Shown piece after piece: positions 1 to 5,567 of a DNA stretch of 7,589 bases. A program made the position numbers and the translations under genes. A model generated the notes under the pieces. The model was not told the origin of the DNA. It made no database searches and worked only from the letters and a program-made list of their open reading frames with translations. How positions within the stretch are numbered: the first letter of the stretch is position 1; every line of letters starts with the position of its first letter. Source of the DNA: Comamonadaceae bacterium (GTDB taxonomy: Bacteria > Pseudomonadota > Gammaproteobacteria > Burkholderiales > Burkholderiaceae_C); contig CANGZG010000118.1 in NCBI GenBank assembly GCA_947458415.1, forward strand, positions 1 through 7,589. The letters are read 5' to 3'.

Positions 1-1
1 T

Positions 2-832
2 TATAGAAAACTGTTTATTGAAGAATCGAAAGAGTGTCTAAAGAGCGTAATTCGAATACCAACTAGAAATGGTAGCGAGCAACTGAAGCAATTACTGGGT
101 AAAGATATTTTCGACAAACCCAAACCTATAAAAATCTTAAGCCAGTTAATTCGATTTTCTACAGATAAAAATGATTTGATTCTGGATTTTTTTGCTGGGT
201 CAGGTTCAACCATACATTCAATATTGGATCTCAATCGCATTGGCATAGGAAACAGGCGTTTCATCAGCGTTCAAATTCCAGAAGCAACAGATACAAATAG
301 CGAAGTCCACAAAGCTGGCTTCAAAAAACTCAGCGACATCACCATTGAACGCGTCAAGCGCGTCATCCAAGGCTATGGCGACAACCCACAACCCATAGAC
401 GCGGGTTTCAAAGTGTTCACGCTAGAGAAAAGCGCTTTCCCCCGCGCCGACTTCGCGCCGGACCCCGACGCCAGCGCCGAGCAAAACCTGCAAGCCCTCA
501 AAGCATTCATCGCCCAAAAAGAGACCAACCTCTTCAGCCAACTAGACCCGCAAGCCGTGCGCGACGAAGTGCTGCTCAAGTGCGGCTTTCAGCTCGATGT
601 GCAACTCACGCCCATCACCGAAGTCACCGCCAACCGGCTCTACCGCGCCACCGACCAGCAAACCCCGCCCCGCCAAGCCATCGTCTGCTTTGACACCGAA
701 TTAACCACCACCACCCAGGAATGGCTGCGCCAACAAAAAGGCCAACGCGTCATCGTCCTCGAGGCCGCGCTGGACACGACAGCGAAATGGAATTTGCATC
801 ACCAGTTGGGTGATGACTTGACTGTTTTTTGA
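2..832 (+). CDS. mod: Type III-like site-specific DNA adenine methyltransferase (Mod), 3' part only
   Basis: The reading frame is open from base 2, so the gene is cut by the window edge. 276 C-terminal residues are visible. Fragment residues 62-70 read DFFAGSGST, the AdoMet-binding motif I (FxGxG) of N6-adenine methyltransferases. It is preceded by a KPxxI segment (FDKPKPIKIL), as in beta-class enzymes where the DPPY motif and target-recognition domain come first; those lie upstream and are not seen. Fragment residues 132-139 (IDAGFKVF) begin a C-terminal region typical of type III Mod subunits, including VRDEVLLKCGF and an AIVCFD segment. In a type III system Mod recognises and methylates DNA and also gives Res its specificity. 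The stop is followed directly by the mrr ribosome binding site, so the two genes are probably co-transcribed. Base composition changes sharply near base 300 (about 35% to 59% GC). The methyltransferase class is secure; the type III assignment is likely rather than certain. Confidence 0.85.
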   Translation, partial: YRKLFIEESKECLKSVIRIPTRNGSEQLKQLLGKDIFDKPKPIKILSQLIRFSTDKNDLILDFFAGSGSTIHSILDLNRIGIGNRRFISVQIPEATDTNSEVHKAGFKKLSDITIERVKRVIQGYGDNPQPIDAGFKVFTLEKSAFPRADFAPDPDASAEQNLQALKAFIAQKETNLFSQLDPQAVRDEVLLKCGFQLDVQLTPITEVTANRLYRATDQQTPPRQAIVCFDTELTTTTQEWLRQQKGQRVIVLEAALDTTAKWNLHHQLGDDLTVF

Positions 833-837
833 AGGAG
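832..837 (+). promoter_or_regulatory. Ribosome binding site of mrr
   Basis: AAGGAG, 8 bases before a TTG codon at 846, overlapping the last base of the mod stop codon. This strong, well-spaced Shine-Dalgarno sequence decides the non-ATG start of mrr and couples its translation to the end of mod. Confidence 0.8.
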
Positions 838-845
838 ATAAAAAA

Positions 846-1787
846 TTGAAAGCCAAACCCTCACGCTCAGCAGCCCTCATCGCTGCCATGCACTTCGCAG
901 CGCTCAAAGCGCTTGACGCTGCGCCAAACGGGCAATTAAAGAAAAATGAAATTTCCCAAGCGATTGAAGATAACGTGCCCTTGGATGAATGGGCGCTAGA
1001 GGTTTACGAAACAGGAAACACCCGCTGGCGTTCTATATTTGCCTTTGCTTCGGTAGGTTTGGTCAAAGGGGGCTATGTCACAAAGTCTCAAGGTGTCTGG
1101 GCTATCACGGATCAGGGCCGCACTGTCGTTGAAGCGCCGTATGACGGACCCGCATTTTTAGCCGAAGTCAATCAGCGATACCAAGACTGGAAGAGCAGTC
1201 AGCTTTCAATGGAAGCTGTCATCCCGTCGCCGACAGCTGCAGATGCAGAGGACGAAGTTCCCGAGCCGCCTGAACTGCGCATGGCCGCCATTCAAAACCA
1301 AGCCAACGAAGCCTTGTCTGCCGAGTTGCTGGAAACCATCAAGGCAGCGCCAGCAGTGAATTTCGAGAGATTGGTGGTCAACCTCTTGATGAAGATGGGC
1401 TACGGCGGCAACCGGGCCAACGCCGGTAAGGTGACGCAGGCCAGCGGCGACAACGGCATTGACGGCATCATCAACGAAGACCCGCTTGGTTTAGACACCA
1501 TTTACTTGCAAGCCAAACGCTGGCAAGAACCGGTAGGCGAAGCACCGGTGCGCGACTTTATCGGTGCACTCGACATCAAGGGCGTGAAGAAAGGTGTTTT
1601 TCTCACTACCAGCCACTTCACAAAACCAGCCTGGGACGCAGTCACAAGCATCAAGTCCGACAAAAAAGTCATCCTCATCGAAGGAGCCCGCCTCGCCGCC
1701 TTGATGATCGAACACAACCTGGGCGTCTCCACTGCCCAAACCTTTGCGCTCAAGCGACTGGACACAGACTTTTTTGAAGAAGATTGA
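846..1787 (+). CDS. mrr: Mrr-type restriction endonuclease
   Basis: This 313-residue protein is close to the usual Mrr length (about 300). The N-terminal third (about residues 5-95) fits the Mrr_N winged-helix domain, with the family block DEWALEVYETGNTRWRSIFAFASVGL at roughly 47-72. An acidic, proline-containing linker (about 128-145) leads to the Mrr_cat nuclease domain. The PD-(D/E)xK site is intact: E174 in NFERLV, D206 in GDNGIDG, and Q222-A-K224 in YLQAKRW. Family members cut DNA carrying foreign methylation (type IV restriction), and E. coli Mrr is also triggered by high pressure. The TTG start is supported by AAGGAG 8 bases upstream; no good ATG start lies near it. It follows a DNA methyltransferase by 13 bases, an arrangement that may mean partnership or tolerance of that methylase. 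Function by family is strong; the modification it senses cannot be read from sequence. Confidence 0.95.
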   Translation: MKAKPSRSAALIAAMHFAALKALDAAPNGQLKKNEISQAIEDNVPLDEWALEVYETGNTRWRSIFAFASVGLVKGGYVTKSQGVWAITDQGRTVVEAPYDGPAFLAEVNQRYQDWKSSQLSMEAVIPSPTAADAEDEVPEPPELRMAAIQNQANEALSAELLETIKAAPAVNFERLVVNLLMKMGYGGNRANAGKVTQASGDNGIDGIINEDPLGLDTIYLQAKRWQEPVGEAPVRDFIGALDIKGVKKGVFLTTSHFTKPAWDAVTSIKSDKKVILIEGARLAALMIEHNLGVSTAQTFALKRLDTDFFEED

Positions 1788-1813
1788 TTAATCCCTATGC
1801 CAAAAGCCATAAA
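1784..1813 (+). promoter_or_regulatory. Possible promoter of the DUF4258/HTH pair
   Basis: TTGATT (1784-1789), an 18-base gap and CATAAA (1808-1813) each match 4 of 6 bases of the sigma70 -35 and -10 consensus. The match is weak alone. It gains weight because the -10 lies inside a perfect palindrome, as expected for an autoregulated toxin-antitoxin promoter. Transcription would then start near 1820, which favours a later toxin start codon (1839 or 1845). Confidence 0.3.
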
Positions 1814-2141
1814 AATTATGGGTGCTAGAATTTCAGTGATGCAAATGACGAATACGCAGTTGCAAGCGCGCATTCGTCAATTGGCACAAGACTCAGGATG
1901 CGTATTCATCTTGGATCACGCGCAACTCAGAATGCAACAACGTGGTGTCAACGACATGGAAGTGCTGGTCTGCTTGCGCCAGGGTATGGTTCAACGGCCT
2001 GCAAAAGTGGATGCCACAACTGGCGAGGTGCGTGTTCGGATGGATCACTTTGGCTCTGCACGCAATTTGAGTGTGGTGGTGTCGTTGGATGATCTAGAAC
2101 CTAATCTGTTAGTTGTCACAGTCATTACTCAAGTGAGGTAA
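1797..2141 (+). CDS. DUF4258 domain protein, putative toxin of a type II toxin-antitoxin pair
   Basis: Residues 41-51 (HAQLRMQQRGV) match the HAxxRxxxRGI-type signature of DUF4258, followed by a helix ending in GMVQRP. The last strand (LLVVTVITQV) is also typical of these small alpha/beta proteins. DUF4258 genes often sit beside HTH antitoxin genes and are suspected RNase-type toxins; an activity here is inference. The 1797 ATG gives 114 residues and is the longest frame, but it has no clear ribosome binding site, and its first codons overlap a candidate promoter and operator. In-frame ATGs at 1839 and 1845 (the latter giving 98 residues, starting MTNTQLQ) are good alternatives. The next gene starts 5 bases after the stop, so the pair is one transcription unit in toxin-first order, as in MqsRA and HigBA. 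It begins 9 bases after mrr. Confidence 0.75.
   Translation: MPKAIKIMGARISVMQMTNTQLQARIRQLAQDSGCVFILDHAQLRMQQRGVNDMEVLVCLRQGMVQRPAKVDATTGEVRVRMDHFGSARNLSVVVSLDDLEPNLLVVTVITQVR
1807..1821. promoter_or_regulatory. Palindrome CCATAA-AAA-TTATGG, candidate operator
   Basis: This is a perfect inverted repeat with 6-base arms (CCATAA and TTATGG) around AAA. It lies at the head of a putative toxin-antitoxin operon whose second gene encodes an XRE-type HTH protein. Such antitoxins usually repress their own promoter through short palindromes of this kind. It overlaps the possible -10 element. If the toxin really starts at 1797 the palindrome would be inside its coding region, which argues for a downstream start. 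Binding is inferred, not shown. Confidence 0.5.
2135..2138 (+). promoter_or_regulatory. Ribosome binding site of the HTH gene
   Basis: GAGG lies 8 bases before the ATG at 2147, in the last codons of the upstream gene. The location implies translational coupling of the putative antitoxin to its toxin. Confidence 0.6.
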
Positions 2142-2146
2142 CGAAC

Positions 2147-2620
2147 ATGCGCAAATATTTTCATTACACAGTATGCGGTTTAGACAATGTATGGCTGGCC
2201 AACGGGTACACGCTCAAAACCACGCGCCATGGCAATGCTGTAGCGGTGAACGATGTAGATGGCCTACATCAATTGATTGCCAACACCTTGATTGACAAGC
2301 CAGGTCGCCTCACGGGCAAAGAGTTTCGTTTTTTGCGCACGCAGTTGGGCTTGTCGCAAGAGGCCCTGGGTGCCATGCTGGGTTTCAGCGAGAACGCTGT
2401 CAGCCTGTGGGAGCGCAAAGACACCGTGCCCGCTGCGTGCGACCAATGGCTGCGCATATCGGTGTTAGCCAAGCTGGAAGGCAATACCAAACTGGTCGAT
2501 GCCATCACGCGAACACAAACCGTTCATAAGTTGATTTATTCCAAATATGTGGTGAAAGAAGTCAACGGCAAAAGAACCTTGTCTGTGGTCAAGCAGCCAC
2601 GTATAGTTGCTGTCGCCTAA
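2147..2620 (+). CDS. XRE-family HTH regulator, putative antitoxin (MqsA-like layout without the zinc finger)
   Basis: This 157-residue protein has three parts. Residues 1-45 form a small unnamed domain (YFHYTVCGLDNVWLANGY and DVDGLHQLI). Residues about 56-105 are a helix-turn-helix domain (LTGKEFRFLRTQLGLSQEAL, then FSENAVSLWERKDTVP). The last ~50 residues are a basic and hydrophobic tail. Placement after a DUF4258 gene with a 5-base gap points to an antitoxin and autorepressor. The order of N-terminal domain then C-terminal HTH recalls MqsA, but the paired CxxC zinc motifs are absent: only C10 and C98 are present. The N-terminal domain may bind the toxin, which is inference. The start is well supported by GAGG at 2135. 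DNA binding is confident; the antitoxin role is likely but unproven. It could instead be an ordinary regulator that merely neighbours the DUF4258 gene. Confidence 0.78.
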   Translation: MRKYFHYTVCGLDNVWLANGYTLKTTRHGNAVAVNDVDGLHQLIANTLIDKPGRLTGKEFRFLRTQLGLSQEALGAMLGFSENAVSLWERKDTVPAACDQWLRISVLAKLEGNTKLVDAITRTQTVHKLIYSKYVVKEVNGKRTLSVVKQPRIVAVA

Positions 2621-2622
2621 AG

Positions 2623-2663
2623 AAAACCCCAATTTGGGTGCGATCTAACCCATTTTGGGTTTT
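2623..2663. promoter_or_regulatory. Two tandem palindromes after the HTH gene: operator pair or weak terminator
   Basis: Two related inverted repeats follow the antitoxin stop: AACCCCAATTTGGGTG (2625-2640) and AACCCATTTTGGGTT (2647-2661). The second has perfect AACCC/GGGTT arms. The whole block is also framed by AAAACCC (2623-2629) and GGGTTTT (2657-2663), so RNA from it could fold into a hairpin ending in four T, which is poor for a Rho-independent terminator. Two similar half-site pairs spaced about two DNA turns apart (22 bases) fit a repressor operator for the gene at 2722 equally well. The sequence does not decide between the two. Confidence 0.4.
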
Positions 2664-2721
2664 CACAAATGGTTGGTATTCACAGCGTAGACTCCCCTTT
2701 CCCCCACTCCTCATCACCCCC

Positions 2722-3084
2722 ATGAACCGCCCCGTCCTCGCCACCGACCACATACACCCCGCCATCCGCGACACCATCGCCCAGCACCAGCAAGACATCG
2801 TCACTGAAGTGCAACAAGCGGTGCAGCAACACGCGGTGGTCGTGGTCGGCATGGCGCAAAACCCCATGGTGACCAAAGCGCGCAAAGCCTTGGCCGATGC
2901 GGGTTTTGTGGTGCATTACTTGGAATACGGCAGCTACCTCAGCCAATGGCGTCGCCGCAATGCCTTGAAGATGTGGACCGGCTGGCCCACGTTTCCGATG
3001 GTGTTTGTCAATCAGGTGTTTGTCGGTGGTGCCAAAGATGTGAAAGCCCTGATCGATTCAGGTGAATTGAAGAAAACCAACTGA
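2722..3084 (+). CDS. Glutaredoxin-fold protein lacking the active-site cysteine
   Basis: The 120 residues show a glutaredoxin-like fold. There is a strand VVVVGMAQNP, a helix MVTKARKALADAG, the cis-proline region TGWPTFPMVFVNQVFVGG and a final helix KDVKALIDSGEL. The WPTFP and VGG segments closely match monothiol glutaredoxins, whose TFP proline and GG bind glutathione. Where those have CGFS or CPYC, this protein reads NPMV, and there is no cysteine anywhere, so classical thiol-disulfide chemistry is excluded. I recall Burkholderiales relatives with the same MAQNP segment, so this looks like a stable subfamily, not decay. ATG 2722 was chosen because upstream codons in frame run through the palindromic intergenic DNA. 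No Shine-Dalgarno is visible; the leader is pyrimidine-rich. egtB starts 17 bases after the stop, so it probably leads the ergothioneine operon. Its role is unknown; glutathione or Fe-S cluster binding is conceivable. Confidence 0.85.
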   Translation: MNRPVLATDHIHPAIRDTIAQHQQDIVTEVQQAVQQHAVVVVGMAQNPMVTKARKALADAGFVVHYLEYGSYLSQWRRRNALKMWTGWPTFPMVFVNQVFVGGAKDVKALIDSGELKKTN

Positions 3085-3101
3085 CGCATAAGATGGGCTG
3101 A

Positions 3102-4316
3102 ATGTCTTTGAATTCTTTATCTGCCCGCTACGCCGCTGTCCGTCAACACACTTTGCAACTCGCTGCGCCGCTCAGCGCCGAGGACCAGTGTGTGCAATCC
3201 ATGCCAGACACCAGCCCGACCAAATGGCATTTGGCGCACACCAGCTGGTTTTTTGAAAACCTGGTGCTGCTGCCTTTTTTGTCAGGCTATCAGGTGTTCG
3301 ATGCGTCATTCGCTTACCTGTTCAATTCCTATTACGAAGCCTTGGGGCCGCGCCACCCGCGCCCACAACGCGGCTTGTTGACTCGCCCCGCTCTTTCGCA
3401 AGTGATGGCGTTTCGCGAGCACGTGAATGCGGCCATGCAGCAATTGCTTTTGAATGAAAGCAAACTGTCTGGCGAAGCGTTGGCTTTGATCGAACTCGGA
3501 CTTAACCACGAGCAACAACACCAAGAACTGTTGCTCACCGATGCACTGCATTTGCTGTCTTGTCATCCCCTGTTGCCCGCCTACGATGGTTCTTTCCAAG
3601 CGGGTGCTGCAGTCCAAAAGGAACTGCAATGGCTGTCTTTCGATGAAGGCTTGCGCACATTGGGCCGAGCCGTTGATGCAACAGGATTTGCGTTTGACAA
3701 CGAAAGCCCGGCTCACCAGCGGTTTGTGCAAGGCTTTCAAATCGCCAACCGTTTGGTCAGCTGTGGTGACTACTTGGCGTTCATCCTTGACGGTGGCTAT
3801 GCCAACGCAGACCTGTGGTTGTCCGAAGGACGCGCGCAGGTGTTGCAAAACGGTTGGCAATGTCCGATGTATTGGCTCGCCCCTGACGACCCGCGCGCAC
3901 CGTCTGGGCAATGGCAAGTGTTTGGACTCAACGGTGTGAAACCCCTCGATGCGCTAGCCCCGGTGGCCAACCTGAGTTTTTACGAAGCAGCTGCCTACGC
4001 CCAATGGGCGGGTACGCGCTTGCCCACCGAGTTTGAATGGGAAGTGGCCGCCCAACTGTCGAACACCCATGCCATGCACGACTTGCACGGCCTTGTTTGG
4101 CAATGGACCCGATCCGCTTATGAACCCTACCCTGGGTTTGTGCCCGCCACGGGCGCCGTGCGCGAGTACAACGGCAAATTCATGGTCGGCCAACAGGTGT
4201 TGCGAGGCAGCAGCTGGGCCACACCGACACACCACAGCCGACACACCTATCGCAACTTTTTCCCGCCGTCAGCTCGCTGGCAATTCACCGGACTGCGCCT
4301 TGCCAAAGACATCTGA
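3102..4316 (+). CDS. egtB: Ergothioneine biosynthesis protein EgtB (hercynine oxygenase, sulfoxide synthase)
   Basis: EgtB is a non-haem iron enzyme that uses O2 to join a thiol (gamma-glutamylcysteine or cysteine) to C2 of the hercynine imidazole, giving a sulfoxide. The 404 residues show both expected domains. The N-terminal DinB_2 part carries KWHLAHTSWFFE (41-52) and LNHEQQHQELLLTD (134-147). H46, H136 and H140 are the likely iron ligands by family analogy. The C-terminal FGE/sulfatase-modifying part carries GTRLPTEFEWEVAA (304-317), GLVWQWT (330-336), LRGSSWAT (367-374) and RNFFPPSARWQFTGLRLA (384-401). The length is normal for the family. The ATG has only a weak upstream AGATGGG. egtD follows with overlap or near contact, the standard pairing. 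The selenium homologue SenA is related, but no senB or senC is present here. The sulfur donor cannot be fixed from sequence; the absence of egtA and egtC nearby leaves a cysteine-using type possible. Confidence 0.94.
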   Translation: MSLNSLSARYAAVRQHTLQLAAPLSAEDQCVQSMPDTSPTKWHLAHTSWFFENLVLLPFLSGYQVFDASFAYLFNSYYEALGPRHPRPQRGLLTRPALSQVMAFREHVNAAMQQLLLNESKLSGEALALIELGLNHEQQHQELLLTDALHLLSCHPLLPAYDGSFQAGAAVQKELQWLSFDEGLRTLGRAVDATGFAFDNESPAHQRFVQGFQIANRLVSCGDYLAFILDGGYANADLWLSEGRAQVLQNGWQCPMYWLAPDDPRAPSGQWQVFGLNGVKPLDALAPVANLSFYEAAAYAQWAGTRLPTEFEWEVAAQLSNTHAMHDLHGLVWQWTRSAYEPYPGFVPATGAVREYNGKFMVGQQVLRGSSWATPTHHSRHTYRNFFPPSARWQFTGLRLAKDI

Positions 4317-5289
4317 ACGCCCATCTTTCGGTACCGCTGCACAGCACCACTCGCCTTTTTTTCGCGACATGCATGCCGCGCTGTCGTCCGTGCCCAAGCG
4401 GATTTCTCCCAAGTATTTTTACGACGCGCAGGGCTCTGCCTTGTTCGATCAAATCTGCGCGTTGCCAGAGTACTACCCGACACGCACTGAAATGTCAATT
4501 TTGCAAAACCATGCGCATGACATGGCGCAATGCATGGGCGTGCATGCTGACATCATCGAGTTCGGTGCGGGCTCGTTGCAAAAAATACGTTGGCTGTTGA
4601 AAGCCGCCGCCTTGCCTGCCCGCTATGTGCCCATTGACATTTCAGGCGAGCATTTGCAAACCGCTTCATCGCAGTTGCAAACCGAATTCAAAGACCTGTT
4701 GATACAACCGCAAATTTCCGACTACACCGCCGATTGGCAACTGCCACCCGCGCTGCAGGGTGCAGGCAAGCGCGTCATTTTTTTTCCGGGCTCCACCTTG
4801 GGCAATTTCTCACCTTCGCAAGCCCACCATTTTTTTCAGCAATGCGCGCAACACTTGCCGGGTGGCGCGCTCTTGCTGGGCGTCGATTTGATCAAAGCAC
4901 CTGAACTGTTGCATGCGGCGTATAACGATGCGCAAGACGTCACCGCCGCGTTCAACTTGAACCTGTTGGCACGCGCCAACCGGGAATTGGGCACCAACTT
5001 CGACATGACCCAATTTGCACACAGCGCTTTTTACAACGCCCCTTTGCAACGCATTGAAATGCATTTGCAAAGCCTGTGCGCACAACACGTACAGTTGGAT
5101 GGTCAACGCTTTGATTTCGCGCAAGGGGAAACTTTGCACACCGAGTATTCACACAAATTCACACTGACGGGTGTGCAACAAGCCGCGAGCATGGCAGGCT
5201 TGCAAGCAGGCCCGGTCTGGACCGATCCGCTGCAGTGGTTTGGTTTGCTGTGGTTAAACATTCCCTCAACCTTGGAGACAGCCCGATGA
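4300..5289 (+). CDS. egtD: L-histidine Nalpha-methyltransferase EgtD
   Basis: EgtD transfers three methyl groups from AdoMet to the alpha-amino group of histidine to make hercynine, the substrate of EgtB. Numbered from the TTG at 4300 (329 residues), it shows KYFYDAQGSALFDQICALPEYYPTRTE (about 38-64), the AdoMet motif EFGAGSLQKI (87-96), the hallmark FFPGSTLGNF (161-170), GVDLIKAPELL (194-204), AFNLNLLARANRELG (217-231) and HTEYSHKF (280-287), whose Glu and Ser correspond to the histidine-binding pair of the family. The start is uncertain. ATG 4369 gives 306 residues but leaves only three residues before the conserved HAAL helix start. TTG 4300, overlapping egtB by 17 bases, restores the usual N-terminal length. 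The frame extends further upstream inside egtB, but that part is not EgtD-like. The stop overlaps the ATG of the next gene (ATGA). Confidence 0.93.
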   Translation: MPKTSERPSFGTAAQHHSPFFRDMHAALSSVPKRISPKYFYDAQGSALFDQICALPEYYPTRTEMSILQNHAHDMAQCMGVHADIIEFGAGSLQKIRWLLKAAALPARYVPIDISGEHLQTASSQLQTEFKDLLIQPQISDYTADWQLPPALQGAGKRVIFFPGSTLGNFSPSQAHHFFQQCAQHLPGGALLLGVDLIKAPELLHAAYNDAQDVTAAFNLNLLARANRELGTNFDMTQFAHSAFYNAPLQRIEMHLQSLCAQHVQLDGQRFDFAQGETLHTEYSHKFTLTGVQQAASMAGLQAGPVWTDPLQWFGLLWLNIPSTLETAR

Positions 5290-5567
5290 AAGCCATTTGG
5301 AACGACACCGTGATCGCCGAAAGCAACGACACCGTTTTGGTGGAAGGCAACCATTACTTCCCCAGAGCCGCGTTGAATGACGCGTATGTGTCACCCAGCA
5401 ATCACAAAACCATGTGCGCCTGGAAGGGCCAAGCCAGCTATTTGTCTTTGCTGGTCAACGGCGAGCTCAACAACGACGCCGTTTGGTTCTATGCCGACCC
5501 CAAACCGCAAGCCGAAGAAATCCGGGGCCGTGTCGCCTTTTGGAAGGGCGTCAAAGTCGCTGAATGA
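5286..5567 (+). CDS. DUF427 domain protein
   Basis: The 93-residue protein matches the DUF427 (NTP_transf_9) family over its whole length: MKAIWNDTVIAESNDTVLVEGNHYFP at the start, then NHKTMCAWKGQASYLSL (family form C-P-W-K-G-x-A-x-Y) and a final FWKGVKV. The biochemical role of this family is not known to me. Its ATG overlaps the egtD stop as ATGA, so it is translationally coupled to egtD and expressed with it. A role linked to ergothioneine or redox metabolism is guilt by association only. The ATG at 5286 is preferred over in-frame codons further upstream because the family begins at this methionine. Confidence 0.9.
   Translation: MKAIWNDTVIAESNDTVLVEGNHYFPRAALNDAYVSPSNHKTMCAWKGQASYLSLLVNGELNNDAVWFYADPKPQAEEIRGRVAFWKGVKVAE

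Noticed and set aside
1..264. Reverse-strand frame over the AT-rich 5' end
   Set aside because: It is antisense to the conserved methyltransferase motif region and resembles no known family.
825..830. T6 tract near the end of mod as a phase-variation switch
   Set aside because: Type III mod genes can be phase-variable through long simple repeats, but six T at the very last codons is too short and too late to switch the protein.
176..832. A separate gene starting at TTG 176
   Set aside because: The frame is open from base 2 and the protein is already methyltransferase-like upstream of 176, in the middle of motif I context. It is the tail of a longer gene.
2638..2721. Upstream GTG start for the glutaredoxin-like gene
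   Set aside because: It would translate the palindromic and pyrimidine-rich intergenic DNA; glutaredoxin-family similarity begins after ATG 2722.
3306..3917. Long reverse-strand frame (203 codons) opposite egtB
   Set aside because: It is antisense to well-conserved EgtB sequence, with no recognisable motif.
4033..4299. N-terminal extension of EgtD inside egtB
   Set aside because: The extra 89 residues are out-of-frame egtB sequence, rich in Cys and Pro and unlike EgtD.
3102..4316. SenA (selenoneine synthase) instead of EgtB
   Set aside because: The fold is shared, but SenA is normally accompanied by senB and senC; here the partner is egtD, so EgtB is preferred. Sequence reading alone cannot fully exclude it.
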